Assembly (NCBI RefSeq): GCF_003323735.1
Contig: NZ_QOIM01000026.1
Location: 124,001 to 188,000 of the forward strand
Origin: Streptomyces reniochalinae
Lineage (GTDB): Bacteria > Actinomycetota > Actinomycetes > Streptomycetales > Streptomycetaceae
Length of the DNA stretch: 64,000 nt
Reading direction: 5' to 3'
Within the stretch, counting starts at the first letter, position 1. Every line of letters starts with the position of its first letter. Positions 9,379-18,124 of the stretch are shown one piece after another. A program made the translations under genes and the position numbers. A model generated the notes under the pieces. That model did not search any database and was not told the origin of the DNA. It saw nothing but the letters and a program-made list of their open reading frames with translations.

Positions 9379-9771
9379 TCAATGGCTATTTCGGATCGCG
9401 AGCCCGAGGTGTTCGCCGACGCGGTTGACCAACAGCGTCATCTCGTAGGCGACTTGCCCGACGTCGGCCTCGGCGCCGGCGAGGACGCACAGACAACTGC
9501 CGTCGCCCGCGGCCGTCACGAACAGCACGCCCTCGTCGAATTCGATCATCGTCTGGCGTACCCGCCCCGCCTTGAAGTGCTGGCCGCTCCCCTTCGCCAA
9601 GCTGTGCAACCCGGAGGAGACCGCGGCCAGATGCTCGGCGTCCTCCCGGTCGAGTTCCTGGCTGCTGCCCGTCACGAGCCCGTCCGTGGAGAGAACCAGC
9701 GCGTGCCGGACCGAGGAGATCCGCTTCGTCAGGTCGTCCAGCAACCAGTCAAGTCCCGTGTTCAGTGCCAC
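9379..9771 (-). CDS. Roadblock/LC7-domain protein
   Basis: 130-aa single-domain roadblock/LC7 protein. It starts at GTG 9771, chosen because aaaggggg lies upstream at good spacing; an earlier ATG would add a non-homologous leader. Typical features are LDWLLDDLTKRI, ALVLSTDGLV, GLHSLAKGSG and VLFVTAAGDGSCLCVLAG. In Streptomyces conservons such proteins pair with MglA-like GTPases and act as their regulators. Here no histidine kinase, DUF742 or GTPase gene is adjacent, so it is an orphan copy. Confidence 0.88.
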   Translation of the reverse strand: MALNTGLDWLLDDLTKRISSVRHALVLSTDGLVTGSSQELDREDAEHLAAVSSGLHSLAKGSGQHFKAGRVRQTMIEFDEGVLFVTAAGDGSCLCVLAGAEADVGQVAYEMTLLVNRVGEHLGLAIRNSH

Positions 9772-9992
9772 CCCGCGCCCCCTTTTCCTCGGCATCCGCC
9801 GTGCCACCCTTACCCATGAGAGCACCGTCAGCAACCATGAGGTTCTGTTTCGTCGCGCACAGTTACACCCCTGTCGCTCCTGTCACACACGTATCACCGA
9901 TCAGAGGGCGCTTCGCCGTCTTTTCTCCTCCGGATAGGGCACAGAAGGCCGCGTGGGACCATGAGGTGAGGCCGGCACGCGAAGATGTGGGG

Positions 9993-10610
9993 ATGAGACA
10001 TGACTCGGCTGACGGCCGTGCCGCGGTTCGGAAGTTCTTCACCGAACGCGCCGCACGCTGGGACACCCGGTTTCCCGACGACGGCCCCGCCTACGCCGCG
10101 GCCGTCGCCAAGGTGGGGCTGCGCCCGGGCGACACCGTTCTGGACGCGGGATGCGGTACCGGAAGGGCCCTGCCGGAACTCCGCTCCCGGGTAGGGGCGT
10201 CGGGAACGGTGCTCGGTGCCGACCTCACCCCGGCGATGCTGGACGAAGTGGCGCGCGCCGGCCGGCAGCCGGCGGCCACCGCCCTGCTGCTTGCGGACGT
10301 GGCCCGGTTGCCCCTGCGGGACGGCTGTCTCGACGCGGTCTTCGGCGCCGGCCTCATCTCGCATCTCCCGGGCCCCGGCAGCGGGCTCAGTGAGCTGGCC
10401 CGCGTCGTACGCCCGCAGGGACGCCTGGCCCTCTTCCACCCCTTGGGGCGCGCGGCGCTTGCAGCCCGTCAGGGGCGGCGGATCACCCCGCAGGACATCC
10501 GGGCCGAACCGCGCCTGCGGCCCCTGCTGGCGGCCACCGGCTGGCGAATGCTCTCGTACGTGGACGAGGACGAACGGTATCTCGTCCTGGCGGAGAGAGA
10601 GGCGGTCTGA
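9993..10610 (+). CDS. Class I SAM-dependent methyltransferase
   Basis: 205-aa methyltransferase. Motif I is VLDAGCGTG (about residues 49-57), the acidic residue after strand 2 is GADLTPAMLDE, and motif post-I is LLLADVARLPLRDGCLD with GLISHLP after it. This is the Methyltransf_11 layout. The C-terminus (ATGWRMLSYVDEDERYLVLAER) is typical of UbiE-like Streptomyces enzymes. The start at ATG 9993 is the one closest to homology, although the frame stays open upstream to 9765. Substrate unknown. Confidence 0.82.
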   Translation: MRHDSADGRAAVRKFFTERAARWDTRFPDDGPAYAAAVAKVGLRPGDTVLDAGCGTGRALPELRSRVGASGTVLGADLTPAMLDEVARAGRQPAATALLLADVARLPLRDGCLDAVFGAGLISHLPGPGSGLSELARVVRPQGRLALFHPLGRAALAARQGRRITPQDIRAEPRLRPLLAATGWRMLSYVDEDERYLVLAEREAV

Positions 10611-10692
10611 TCCGTGGCCGTCCCGCGCTCCCGCACGGCTTCGGCGCCAGGGCGCACGCGATGCCAGTGGCTCCTGGGGAGCCCCGGGGGCC

Positions 10693-11607
10693 TCAGCCCA
10701 GGGGTTCACCGTGGGCGTGCGGAACAGGGCACACGACCGGGCCCGCTCCGCCCTTCGCCGGGAAGGTACCCAGGTCGGCTGTCCGATAGCCCTCGGGATA
10801 GCCGGGGTAGCTCCTGATCTCCGGGTTCTGCCGTGCGTAGTGAGGGCGGCGGCGCGGCGGCAGCAGTCGCACGCTGCGCGCGCGCAGGCGTAGGGCGCTG
10901 CGCACCAGGCCACGGGCGGCCGGGGCCGGTCGCGGGTAGCGGAAGGCCCGGAGCAGGGAGTCGTCCAGCAGGGCCAGGCTCGCGTTGCGCACCAGGGGGC
11001 CGAGCGGCCGCGGGTACCAGGAGGCCATCAGGTCGAGCGTGGCGTCGGAGACCTTGCGTCCCCCCTCGCTCCAGTCGAAGTGGGCGTCCTCGTACGCGTC
11101 CAGGCATCGCTCGAACTCCTCGTAGGTGCGCGGCACGTCCTTGATGCCCATGTGGCGGCCCAGCGTCCGGTAGTGCTGGGCGATCGCCCGCAGCTCATGT
11201 GCTGTCAGCCGCCGCCAGCCGAAGCGGTCGAGCCAGCGTTTGGGCGTCACCACGAAGGTGCACAGCACGTAGCGCATGTCGTCGTTGGAGATGTCGTAGG
11301 CACGGTGCATCTGGTTGATCCGCCGGATGGCGCCGCGCCCGTGGACGCTGTCGAAACCGTGCTCGACCACCGCGTCCAGCAGCAGCGCCGTGTCGTCGTA
11401 GCGCTTCTGGGGCCGGTCGGTGAGCTCCGCCGTCCTGGCCAGCAGGCTGCCGATGCTGGGCACCGCGTAGGTGCGGTACAGCGCGAGTTCGAGAGCGCGC
11501 GTGATGTCCCAGGGGAACTCGTAAGCCGCGATCAGCCGGTAGATCTCGTGCGCGTCGCGCTCCGGGTCGAGCCGGAGAATGTACTTGAGTCGGTCGTAAC
11601 GCCCCAC
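10693..11607 (-). CDS. MpaB-type oxygenase (DUF2236)
   Basis: 304-aa protein of the ER-bound oxygenase MpaB / latex-clearing protein B superfamily (DUF2236), whose members are haem-dependent oxygenases. Visible family features are PWDITRALELALYRTYAVP near the N-terminus, a histidine-bearing helix (DDTALLLDAVVEHGFDS), RINQMHRAYDISNDDMRYV, and the IAQHYRTLGRHMGIKDVP stretch. The start is GTG 11607, backed by gagggg seven nt upstream; earlier codons in the same frame give a low-complexity leader. Substrate cannot be inferred. Confidence 0.8.
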   Translation of the reverse strand: MGRYDRLKYILRLDPERDAHEIYRLIAAYEFPWDITRALELALYRTYAVPSIGSLLARTAELTDRPQKRYDDTALLLDAVVEHGFDSVHGRGAIRRINQMHRAYDISNDDMRYVLCTFVVTPKRWLDRFGWRRLTAHELRAIAQHYRTLGRHMGIKDVPRTYEEFERCLDAYEDAHFDWSEGGRKVSDATLDLMASWYPRPLGPLVRNASLALLDDSLLRAFRYPRPAPAARGLVRSALRLRARSVRLLPPRRRPHYARQNPEIRSYPGYPEGYRTADLGTFPAKGGAGPVVCPVPHAHGEPLG

Positions 11608-11717
11608 AGCGTGCCCCTCTCTGCCGATCGTGCGTCCGTCCGGGCAAGGCCGAGTCTGTTGCGGACGCCCTCCGAAAGCTATGGTCACCGGGACGCGGTA
11701 GAAAGGGGAGGCCGTCG

Positions 11718-12500
11718 GTGGCTGAGGACGAGGATTCGCTCTATGTACTGACTGCCGTGCTGTTGACGCCGGCCCAGTTTCCGAGCGTGCTGGGCGACGA
11801 CTACCCCGCCGCCTGCGACAGGCTGGGGTTGAAGCCGTTCGCCGAGGGGTACGGGCTCGTCTTGGGCCAGGACGGGGCGGGCGCACGGTGGACGGTGGTG
11901 TCCGAGGACGTCACGCAGGTGGCCTGCGCCGTAGCCGCGTGGGACTGCGGTATGGAGTTCGACCTCTCCCCCGACGAGCGGTACGTCGTGGACGTACTGC
12001 CGGGGTGGCCGCTGGCGCTGTCCGTCTCCGCGCCGGGCGTGCCGGAGCCCCACGACCCGAGTCGGATACCGGCGGCGGAGGGGAACGGAGCGGTTCTCTG
12101 TCCGCCCGACACCTCCGCGTGGGGCCCCGCCCAGCGACGGCTCGGAGCGGACGAGATCGCGCTTCAGTGGGCGCAGTGGCGGGCCCAGGTCGAAGAAGAC
12201 GTCGAGTTCGTGGAGACAGGAGCGGACCCGGACCCACAGGTGCGGCGCGTTCTGGAGGAGGTTCGCGCCTACGTGGACACGCCACCGCCGCCCGGACGGA
12301 TCCGCTCGGCGTTCGCCTCGGGCGAGGCGCGCACACTCCGCGCCGACGGACCGGGATGGAGCGTCGTGGCACGCACGGACGACATCGCTTTCGTGCTGCT
12401 GGACGAGGCCCCGGGGGAAGTACGCCCGGTCGGCCGCGGTGACGAGCTGCCGGACCTCCTGTCCGCCCTCGACGGCATCGCCGTGCGGCCCGCCGCCTAG
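11718..12500 (+). CDS. Hypothetical acidic protein
   Basis: 260-aa acidic soluble protein that I do not assign to a family. It starts at GTG 11718 with ggggagg eight nt upstream. It has no signal peptide or membrane segment. The N-terminal part looks like alternating alpha/beta (LYVLTAVLLTPAQFPSVLG, CDRLGLKPFAEGYGLVLGQ). The C-terminal quarter contains GWSVVARTDDIAFVLLDEAP. Strong third-position GC supports real coding. It is divergent from the MpaB-type oxygenase gene, with 110 nt between. Confidence 0.7.
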   Translation: MAEDEDSLYVLTAVLLTPAQFPSVLGDDYPAACDRLGLKPFAEGYGLVLGQDGAGARWTVVSEDVTQVACAVAAWDCGMEFDLSPDERYVVDVLPGWPLALSVSAPGVPEPHDPSRIPAAEGNGAVLCPPDTSAWGPAQRRLGADEIALQWAQWRAQVEEDVEFVETGADPDPQVRRVLEEVRAYVDTPPPPGRIRSAFASGEARTLRADGPGWSVVARTDDIAFVLLDEAPGEVRPVGRGDELPDLLSALDGIAVRPAA

Positions 12501-12556
12501 GCTCTGTCCCTCGTTCACCATCAGGGCTCCCGACGCATCGGCGAACGCCGACCGCG

Positions 12557-13085
12557 GACGATGTCGCACTCAGCCGCGGCGGTGTCATGTGCTTCACCGA
12601 CCACGTCGCAGCCTTCACCCACCTCAGGCACGCGCTCGTGCCCGCCCGCCGCCTCGCGTTCCTCGGCCCGCAGCCCGCGAACCCGGACAGCGCCCTACCC
12701 CCGCGCGACCACCGCACTCTCGCCGTTCCTGCGTGAGCCGCCCCCCGCCTCCGGGGGTATGGGGCGCTCCTCGACCCGGCGCGCATCCGCCAAGTCCTCG
12801 CCGACAGCGGGTCCACCGACATCGACGTGGCTCCGGTCGAGGCGCCCATGGCCTTCGGCGCCACCGCGGGCGACGCCACCGACTTCATCTTCTCCATGGG
12901 GCCCGACGCGCTACAACCTGCGCGATGTCGACCCGGCGACCGTCGCCCGTGTCCGTACCGGAGTACTGGAGGCCCTCTCGGAGTTCGAGGCCGCAGACGG
13001 TGTCTGCATCCCCGGGGCAGTCTGGATCGTCACAGCGACGCGTGAGCGCACTCTTCGGGCAAGTGAGGCATCGTTCGGCAAGTGA
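12557..13085 (+). pseudogene. Decayed SAM-dependent methyltransferase remnant
   Basis: The C-terminal half of a class I methyltransferase is recognisable across broken frames. From 12557 one frame reads DVALSRGGVMCFTDHVAAF, the typical motif post-I region, followed by RRLAFLGPQP. An in-frame TGA occurs at 12734. The same frame resumes with ALLDPARIRQVLADSGSTD and PMAFGATAGDATDFIFSMGP up to about 12905. A one-base shift then moves it to the frame RYNLRDVDPATVARVRTGVL, ending with AVWIVTATRE and a stop at 13083. The SAM-binding N-terminal half is absent. It is 5'-truncated with at least one nonsense and one frameshift lesion. Confidence 0.75.
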
Positions 13086-13233
13086 TCAGCGGGGGGTCGT
13101 GATCGAGGAGACAGGCACTGAACGGACAGGCACCGACCGCCGGGCGCCGGACCTTTCCGTCGCTGAGGACGCGGACGTGTTCTCGCCGAGGACGCGGACG
13201 GCCGCGTGGCGGACCGCCCCTCGACCGCGGGGA

Positions 13234-13416
13234 CTACCGTCCCAGTTCCTTGCGACTGACTCTGCGGAGCCTGCGCCGCTGGGAGGGGTCCAGGGCCAGG
13301 TAGGCCACAGCAGGTACGCCGACGATCACCAACAGCGCGATCCAAAACGACGTGAGCCACCACAGGAACAGCCCTACGGCCACTCCACCCACGGCGATCT
13401 TGCCTCGGTTGGTCAT
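13234..13416 (-). CDS. Small membrane protein
   Basis: 60-aa protein starting at ATG 13416, directly supported by ggaggg at good spacing. It reads MTNRGKIAVGGVAVGLFLWW and then another hydrophobic stretch (IALLVIVGVPAVAYLALDP), so two tightly packed transmembrane segments or a hairpin. It ends with an arginine-rich cytoplasmic tail (RRRLRRVSRKELGR). Function unknown. It lies opposite and upstream of the SNF2 gene. Confidence 0.7.
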   Translation of the reverse strand: MTNRGKIAVGGVAVGLFLWWLTSFWIALLVIVGVPAVAYLALDPSQRRRLRRVSRKELGR

Positions 13417-13713
13417 TGCGATCCCTCCTCCGCACCGGCGGCGCTTCACCTCGCTCGTGCGCACGATGCCGCCTCTCACCCCATTGAACGCCATTCGGGC
13501 CGAACAGGTTCCCTCTCGTCGCCACAGCCACTCCGGAGCCGTCACCCGCCGCCACCCCGGAGCCGTCGCCACAGCCGCCCCGGAGTCGTCACCGCGGCCA
13601 CCTCGGGACCCGTCGCCGCAGCCGCCTCGGGCAGCCGCTTCGCGGTCCGGCCCCGGGTGAGGTACCCTCGGCCGCCCCCTTCGCTAGTCAAACTTGAGGA
13701 GTGCATCAGCGCT
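13417..13713. other. Intergenic divergent region with GC-rich repeats
   Basis: A 297-nt spacer between the divergent small membrane protein and the SNF2 helicase. It holds at least four degenerate copies of a ccggagccgtcgcc-type motif between 13531 and 13640, out of frame with any convincing gene. No clear promoter hexamers were identified. Confidence 0.5.
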
Positions 13714-16644
13714 GTGGCAGAGACCCTGGCAAGCCCGTCCTCGCTCCCTCGGCTCACCCACTGCGTGGCCGTGTTCTTGCCGGCCGACCCACCCCGCCGC
13801 TCCCGTGTGGCCTTCTGGCATCCCGACGGCGTCCCGCCGCGCAGCCCGGCCCCCGGGCAGGACGGCGCTTCGCACCCCCGGGAACCCGCGAGCCTGACCG
13901 TGCTGGTCCCCGACGGTCCCGATGTCACCGCGCAGGCCGTGCCCGCGCTCTGTCTGCCTGTGCACGAGGCACTCCCCGTGCTCACCCGCGCCTACGCCGC
14001 ACGCCAGGAGGACGGCGTCGACGGTGCCGCGGCCTTCTGGGGCGCGGCCGCGCTGCAAGCGCTTCGGCTGGTCGCCCGAGGACGCGTACTGCCAGGGCTG
14101 AGCCCCGCCGGGTACGACGCATGGCGGCTCGGTCCCCTCACCGAGGATGACGCGTCCGCCGTCGCGGAGCTCGTGGCCGCCATGCCACCGTCCGCCCACG
14201 CCGTGCCGCTGCCAGGAGACGGGCCCCTCCGGATGCCCGCCCCCGACCCCCTGGCGCGGGCGTTCCTCGACGCCGTGGCCGACGCTCTTCCCCGTACCCC
14301 GGCGGCACCGCTGGCCACGGGGACGCACGCCTTCACCGGGGACGTACCGTCCACCGTTCCCGAGCTGCGTGCGTGGGCTTCGGAGATGACCGCGGGTATC
14401 GATGCCGCCGTCCGGCTCTCCCTGCGGATCGAGGTCGACGGTCTGCCCACCTCCTCAGGGACAACCGCTCCCAGCGAACGGCCCTCCTTCCGGGGAGTGC
14501 TCCAAGTGCGCTCGTCGGCCGACAGCACCGCCATCGCGGACGCGGCCGAGCTGTGGGGGACCTCGCCGACAGCACGGCGGTTCGGACCCGAGGCGCGTGC
14601 TCAGGTGCTCCTCACGCTGCGCCGCGCGGCGGCGGCCTGGGAGGCGCTTTCCCCGCTGCTGTCGGCGGCGGTGCCGGACACGATCGAGCTGGCCGAGGAC
14701 GATGTCGCCGAGCTGCTGGGCGTCCGGGTTCCGCGGGCTCTGGCCGCGATCGGCATGCAGGTGCACTGGCCACGCGGCATCGCCCGCTCCTTGACGTCCC
14801 GCGCGGTCATCGGCCCCGGCGAAAAGCAGGACGGGCGAGCCGTAGGCGGACAGCGGCGCGAGGGTTGCGGACTTCCCTCCGTGCTGTCTCCCGACGCGCT
14901 GCTCCGCTTCGACTGGCGTTTCGCCGTCGGCGACCAGCAAGTCACCCGTGAGGAGCTCGACCAGCTCGCCGAAAGCGGCCGTCCCCTGGTCCGGTTGCGC
15001 GACCAGTGGGTCCTCATCGATCCGGAGCAGGTACGCACGGCGCGGCAGCGTGAGGACCGTGAGGTCGGCACTCTGGAGGCGCTCGACGCCGTCCTCACGG
15101 GCGCGACGGAAGACGGCGGTCAGCAGCTCGAGGTGGAGGCCACCGGGTGGCTGGAGACGCTGCGGGAGCGGCTGTCCGACCCCGAACGGCGAGAGGAACC
15201 GCCCCTGCCGCCTCCCGCGGGGTTGCACGCGACCCTGCGGGACTACCAACTGCGCGGGCTGGACTGGCTGCACAGGATGACCTCGCTCGGCCTGGGCGGG
15301 TGTCTGGCCGACGACATGGGGCTGGGCAAAACGCTCACCCTCATCGCGCTCCACCTGCGCCGCCAGGAGTCTTTGGACACGGCGGGGCCGACCCTCGTGG
15401 TCTGCCCGGCCTCTCTGCTGGGCAACTGGCAGCGGGAGATCGAACGGTTCGCCCCGGCCACCCCGGTGCGCCGCTACCACGGACAGGGGCGCTCGGTGGA
15501 GGGCCTGGCCGAGGACGAGTTCGTGCTCACCACGTACGGCACGATGCGCCTGGACGCGGCCGCGCTGAGCTCGGGTGGGGGCCGGGCGTGGGGGATGGTC
15601 GCGGCGGACGAGGCCCAGCATGTGAAGAACCCGTTCGCCGCCACAGCCAAGGCACTGCGGACGCTGCCCGCGCGAGCCAGGGTGGCGCTGACGGGCACCC
15701 CGGTCGAGAACAACCTCTCGGAGCTGTGGTCGGTGCTCGACTGGACCACCCCGGGGCTCCTGGGCCGTCTGGGGACCTTCCGCAAACGCTACGCGGACGC
15801 CGCCGAAGGGGGCGATCCGGTGGCGGCCGAACGTCTCGCGCGCCTCGTGCGGCCGTTCCTGCTGCGCCGGCACAAGTCCGATCCGGGCATCGCTCCCGAG
15901 CTGCCCGCCAAGACGGAGACCGACCGGGCCGTCGCGCTGACCGCCGAGCAGGCCGGGCTCTACGAAGCCGTGGTCCGGGAGAGCCTCGAGGCGTTGCGCG
16001 GCACGGACGGCTTCGAGCGCCGCGGTCTCGTGGTCAAACTGCTGACCTCGCTCAAACAGATCTGCAACCACCCCGTGCAGTACCTCAAGGAGGCGGAGGG
16101 CGGGCTGCCGGGGCGCTCGGGAAAACTGGAGCTGCTGGACGAACTGCTCGACACGCTGCTCGCGGAGGGCGCGAGCGTGCTGGTCTTCACGCAGTACGTA
16201 CACATGGCCCGCCTGCTGGAGCGTCACCTGGCCTCCCGCGCGGTGGCCACCCAGTGTCTGCACGGCGGCACGCCCGTGGCGCGGCGTGAGGAGATGGTGC
16301 GCCGCTTCCAGGAGGGCGCCGCTCCGGTGTTCCTGCTCTCGCTGAAGGCCGCGGGCACGGGGCTCAATCTGACCAGAGCCAGCCATGTCATCCATTACGA
16401 CCGCTGGTGGAACCCCGCGGTCGAGGCGCAGGCGACCGACCGCGCGTACCGCATCGGGCAGACCCAGCCCGTGCAGGTCCACCGGCTGGTCACCGAAGGC
16501 ACCATCGAGGACCGCATCGCCGAGATGCTGCGCCGCAAACAGGCGCTGGCCGACGCGGTGCTCGGTTCCGGTGAGGCCGCGCTGACCGAGCTGACGGACG
16601 CCGAGCTCGCCGACCTGGTGGAGCTGCGGAAGGGGGCGCGTTGA
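13714..16644 (+). CDS. SNF2-family DEAD/DEAH ATPase (Swi2/Snf2 helicase)
   Basis: 976-aa SNF2 ATPase. The N-terminal ~480 residues are the SNF2-associated accessory region. The ATPase core starts near LRDYQLRGLDWLHRM. Walker A is DDMGLGKTLTLIAL (about 15313-15354), motif II is DEAQ in AADEAQHVKNPF, and TGTPVENNLSELWS follows. The C-terminal RecA lobe has VLVFTQYVHMARLLERHL, AGTGLNLTRASHVIHYDRWW and the arginine finger region ATDRAYRIGQTQ. SNF2 proteins translocate on DNA and remodel DNA-protein complexes. GTG 13714 begins the conserved part; the frame is open further upstream but that sequence is not protein-like. Its stop overlaps the SWIM gene. Confidence 0.92.
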   Translation: MAETLASPSSLPRLTHCVAVFLPADPPRRSRVAFWHPDGVPPRSPAPGQDGASHPREPASLTVLVPDGPDVTAQAVPALCLPVHEALPVLTRAYAARQEDGVDGAAAFWGAAALQALRLVARGRVLPGLSPAGYDAWRLGPLTEDDASAVAELVAAMPPSAHAVPLPGDGPLRMPAPDPLARAFLDAVADALPRTPAAPLATGTHAFTGDVPSTVPELRAWASEMTAGIDAAVRLSLRIEVDGLPTSSGTTAPSERPSFRGVLQVRSSADSTAIADAAELWGTSPTARRFGPEARAQVLLTLRRAAAAWEALSPLLSAAVPDTIELAEDDVAELLGVRVPRALAAIGMQVHWPRGIARSLTSRAVIGPGEKQDGRAVGGQRREGCGLPSVLSPDALLRFDWRFAVGDQQVTREELDQLAESGRPLVRLRDQWVLIDPEQVRTARQREDREVGTLEALDAVLTGATEDGGQQLEVEATGWLETLRERLSDPERREEPPLPPPAGLHATLRDYQLRGLDWLHRMTSLGLGGCLADDMGLGKTLTLIALHLRRQESLDTAGPTLVVCPASLLGNWQREIERFAPATPVRRYHGQGRSVEGLAEDEFVLTTYGTMRLDAAALSSGGGRAWGMVAADEAQHVKNPFAATAKALRTLPARARVALTGTPVENNLSELWSVLDWTTPGLLGRLGTFRKRYADAAEGGDPVAAERLARLVRPFLLRRHKSDPGIAPELPAKTETDRAVALTAEQAGLYEAVVRESLEALRGTDGFERRGLVVKLLTSLKQICNHPVQYLKEAEGGLPGRSGKLELLDELLDTLLAEGASVLVFTQYVHMARLLERHLASRAVATQCLHGGTPVARREEMVRRFQEGAAPVFLLSLKAAGTGLNLTRASHVIHYDRWWNPAVEAQATDRAYRIGQTQPVQVHRLVTEGTIEDRIAEMLRRKQALADAVLGSGEAALTELTDAELADLVELRKGAR

Positions 16645-18065
16645 ACACGTACGACCGCGAGCCCGAGGAGAGTCACGTGTGGGGGGAAGACCTGTCCGAC
16701 AGCTTCGGGCACGGAGAGGACGTGCCCGCGCGTGGGCACAGCACCGGAGGCGAAGAGGGCCGGGCGGCGGGGAGGGAGCGTGTCTTCTCCCCGTTGCCGC
16801 CCGCACAGGGCCGTGGCTTCGCCCGCACCTGGTGGGGACAGACCTGGCTGAAGGCGCTGGAGGACACCGCGCTCGACGGTCAGCAGCTCAAAAAGGGCCG
16901 CCGGCTCGCCCGGGAGGGCACAGTGGGTGCCGTCTCCGTGCGCCCTGGCCGCATCACGGCGGTCGTGCGCGGCGCCGACCGGACACCCTGCCGGGCGGAC
17001 GTCCTGTTGCGCGAGCTGGACGAGTCCGAGTGGGATCGTCTGTTGGACGTGATCGTCGAACAGGCGGGGCACATCGCCGCTCTGCTGGACCGGGACATGC
17101 CTCCTCGGCTGGTGGAGGACGCCGCAGACGCGGGACTCGAACTGCTGCCCGGTATCGGCGACCTGGACCCTGAGTGCTCGTGCGACGCCTGGGACCACTG
17201 TCCGCACACCGCGGCGCTCAGTTACCAGATGGCGCGTCTCTTGGACGAGGATCCGTTCGCCCTGTTGCTGATGCGGGGGCGGGGAGAGCGGGAGCTGCTG
17301 GAGGCGTTGCAGACTCGCAGTTCCACCCGGGCCGCGGCGGAGTCGAGGGAGGAGGCGGAAGCGGGTGCCCGTGGAGCCGGACTCGAAGGGGTCGACGCGG
17401 CTGAGGCGTTCGCCCTCGGAGCCGTACTGCCGCCGCTGCCGACGGTGTCCGCGCCGGCGTCCGGAACCGCACAGGCCGCTGCCTTGTCGGACGGCTCTTC
17501 CGAGGCACCTGGTCTGGATCTCGACGCGCTCGGTTTCCTCGTCTCGGACGCGGGGAAGAGAGCCCGCCGGATGCTCGCGGAGGCACGGTCCCCTGGGCAC
17601 GCCGACAGCCCGCTGCCCCGTCAGCTCACGCAGTGGGAGGACGCGGCGCGGCTGGCGGCTTCCCGTCCAGGTCAGGAGGTCACCGCTCGCCTCGCCGCGG
17701 GGTGCGGGCGTCGTGAGGAGGAGTTGGCGCAAGCCGCGGCGGCCTGGTCGTTCGGGGGCTCCGACGCCCTGACCGTCCTGGACGAGGAGTGGTCTCCCCC
17801 GGCCGACGTGCTCAGGCGTGCGCAGCAGCAACTGGACGCCGTGCGGGCCGAGGGTGAGCTGCCCGGCGCGCTGCGGTCCACGGGAGCACACTGGGACGCC
17901 GAAGGGGCGAACGCGCAGCTGCGATTCGGGCCGGACGGCCGGTGGTGGCCCTACCGCAGGCAGCGGGGGCGGTGGTGGCCCGCCGGAGGGCCGGAGAGGA
18001 ATCCGGCCGAAGCGCTGACAACAGCGCTGGCGGACGAGGGGGAAGCGGCCGCGAACGGGATCTGA
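16641..18065 (+). CDS. SWIM zinc-finger protein
   Basis: 474-aa protein starting at a TTG (16641) that overlaps the SNF2 stop as TTGA, with ggaagggggc just upstream. This translational coupling marks a two-gene unit. The zinc motif is CSCDAWDHCPHTAAL (about residues 179-193), matching CxC...CxH of SWIM domains. A conserved FARTWWGQTWLKALE motif sits near the N-terminus. SNF2-SWIM pairs are common in actinobacteria and probably work together on DNA, the SWIM finger acting as a DNA- or protein-binding adapter. The C-terminus is Trp/Arg-rich (RWWPYRRQRGRWWPAGG). Confidence 0.88.
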   Translation: MNTYDREPEESHVWGEDLSDSFGHGEDVPARGHSTGGEEGRAAGRERVFSPLPPAQGRGFARTWWGQTWLKALEDTALDGQQLKKGRRLAREGTVGAVSVRPGRITAVVRGADRTPCRADVLLRELDESEWDRLLDVIVEQAGHIAALLDRDMPPRLVEDAADAGLELLPGIGDLDPECSCDAWDHCPHTAALSYQMARLLDEDPFALLLMRGRGERELLEALQTRSSTRAAAESREEAEAGARGAGLEGVDAAEAFALGAVLPPLPTVSAPASGTAQAAALSDGSSEAPGLDLDALGFLVSDAGKRARRMLAEARSPGHADSPLPRQLTQWEDAARLAASRPGQEVTARLAAGCGRREEELAQAAAAWSFGGSDALTVLDEEWSPPADVLRRAQQQLDAVRAEGELPGALRSTGAHWDAEGANAQLRFGPDGRWWPYRRQRGRWWPAGGPERNPAEALTTALADEGEAAANGI

Positions 18066-18071
18066 ACACGC

Positions 18072-18109
18072 ATGTGCCGCCGCCTCGTCGTCGCGAGACG
18101 GCGGCACAT
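18072..18109. terminator. Bidirectional terminator
   Basis: Inverted repeat atgtgccgccg / cggcggcacat (11-bp stem) with a smaller ctcg-cgag stem inside. It lies between the convergent SWIM and SGNH hydrolase genes. Confidence 0.75.
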
Positions 18110-18124
18110 ACGTTGGGGGGTGTC

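Noticed and set aside
12439..13713. N-terminal extension of the SNF2 open frame by about 425 codons
   Set aside because: The upstream part crosses the methyltransferase remnant and the antisense small membrane protein, is Arg/Pro/Ser-rich and has no homology-like content; the SNF2 protein begins at GTG 13714.
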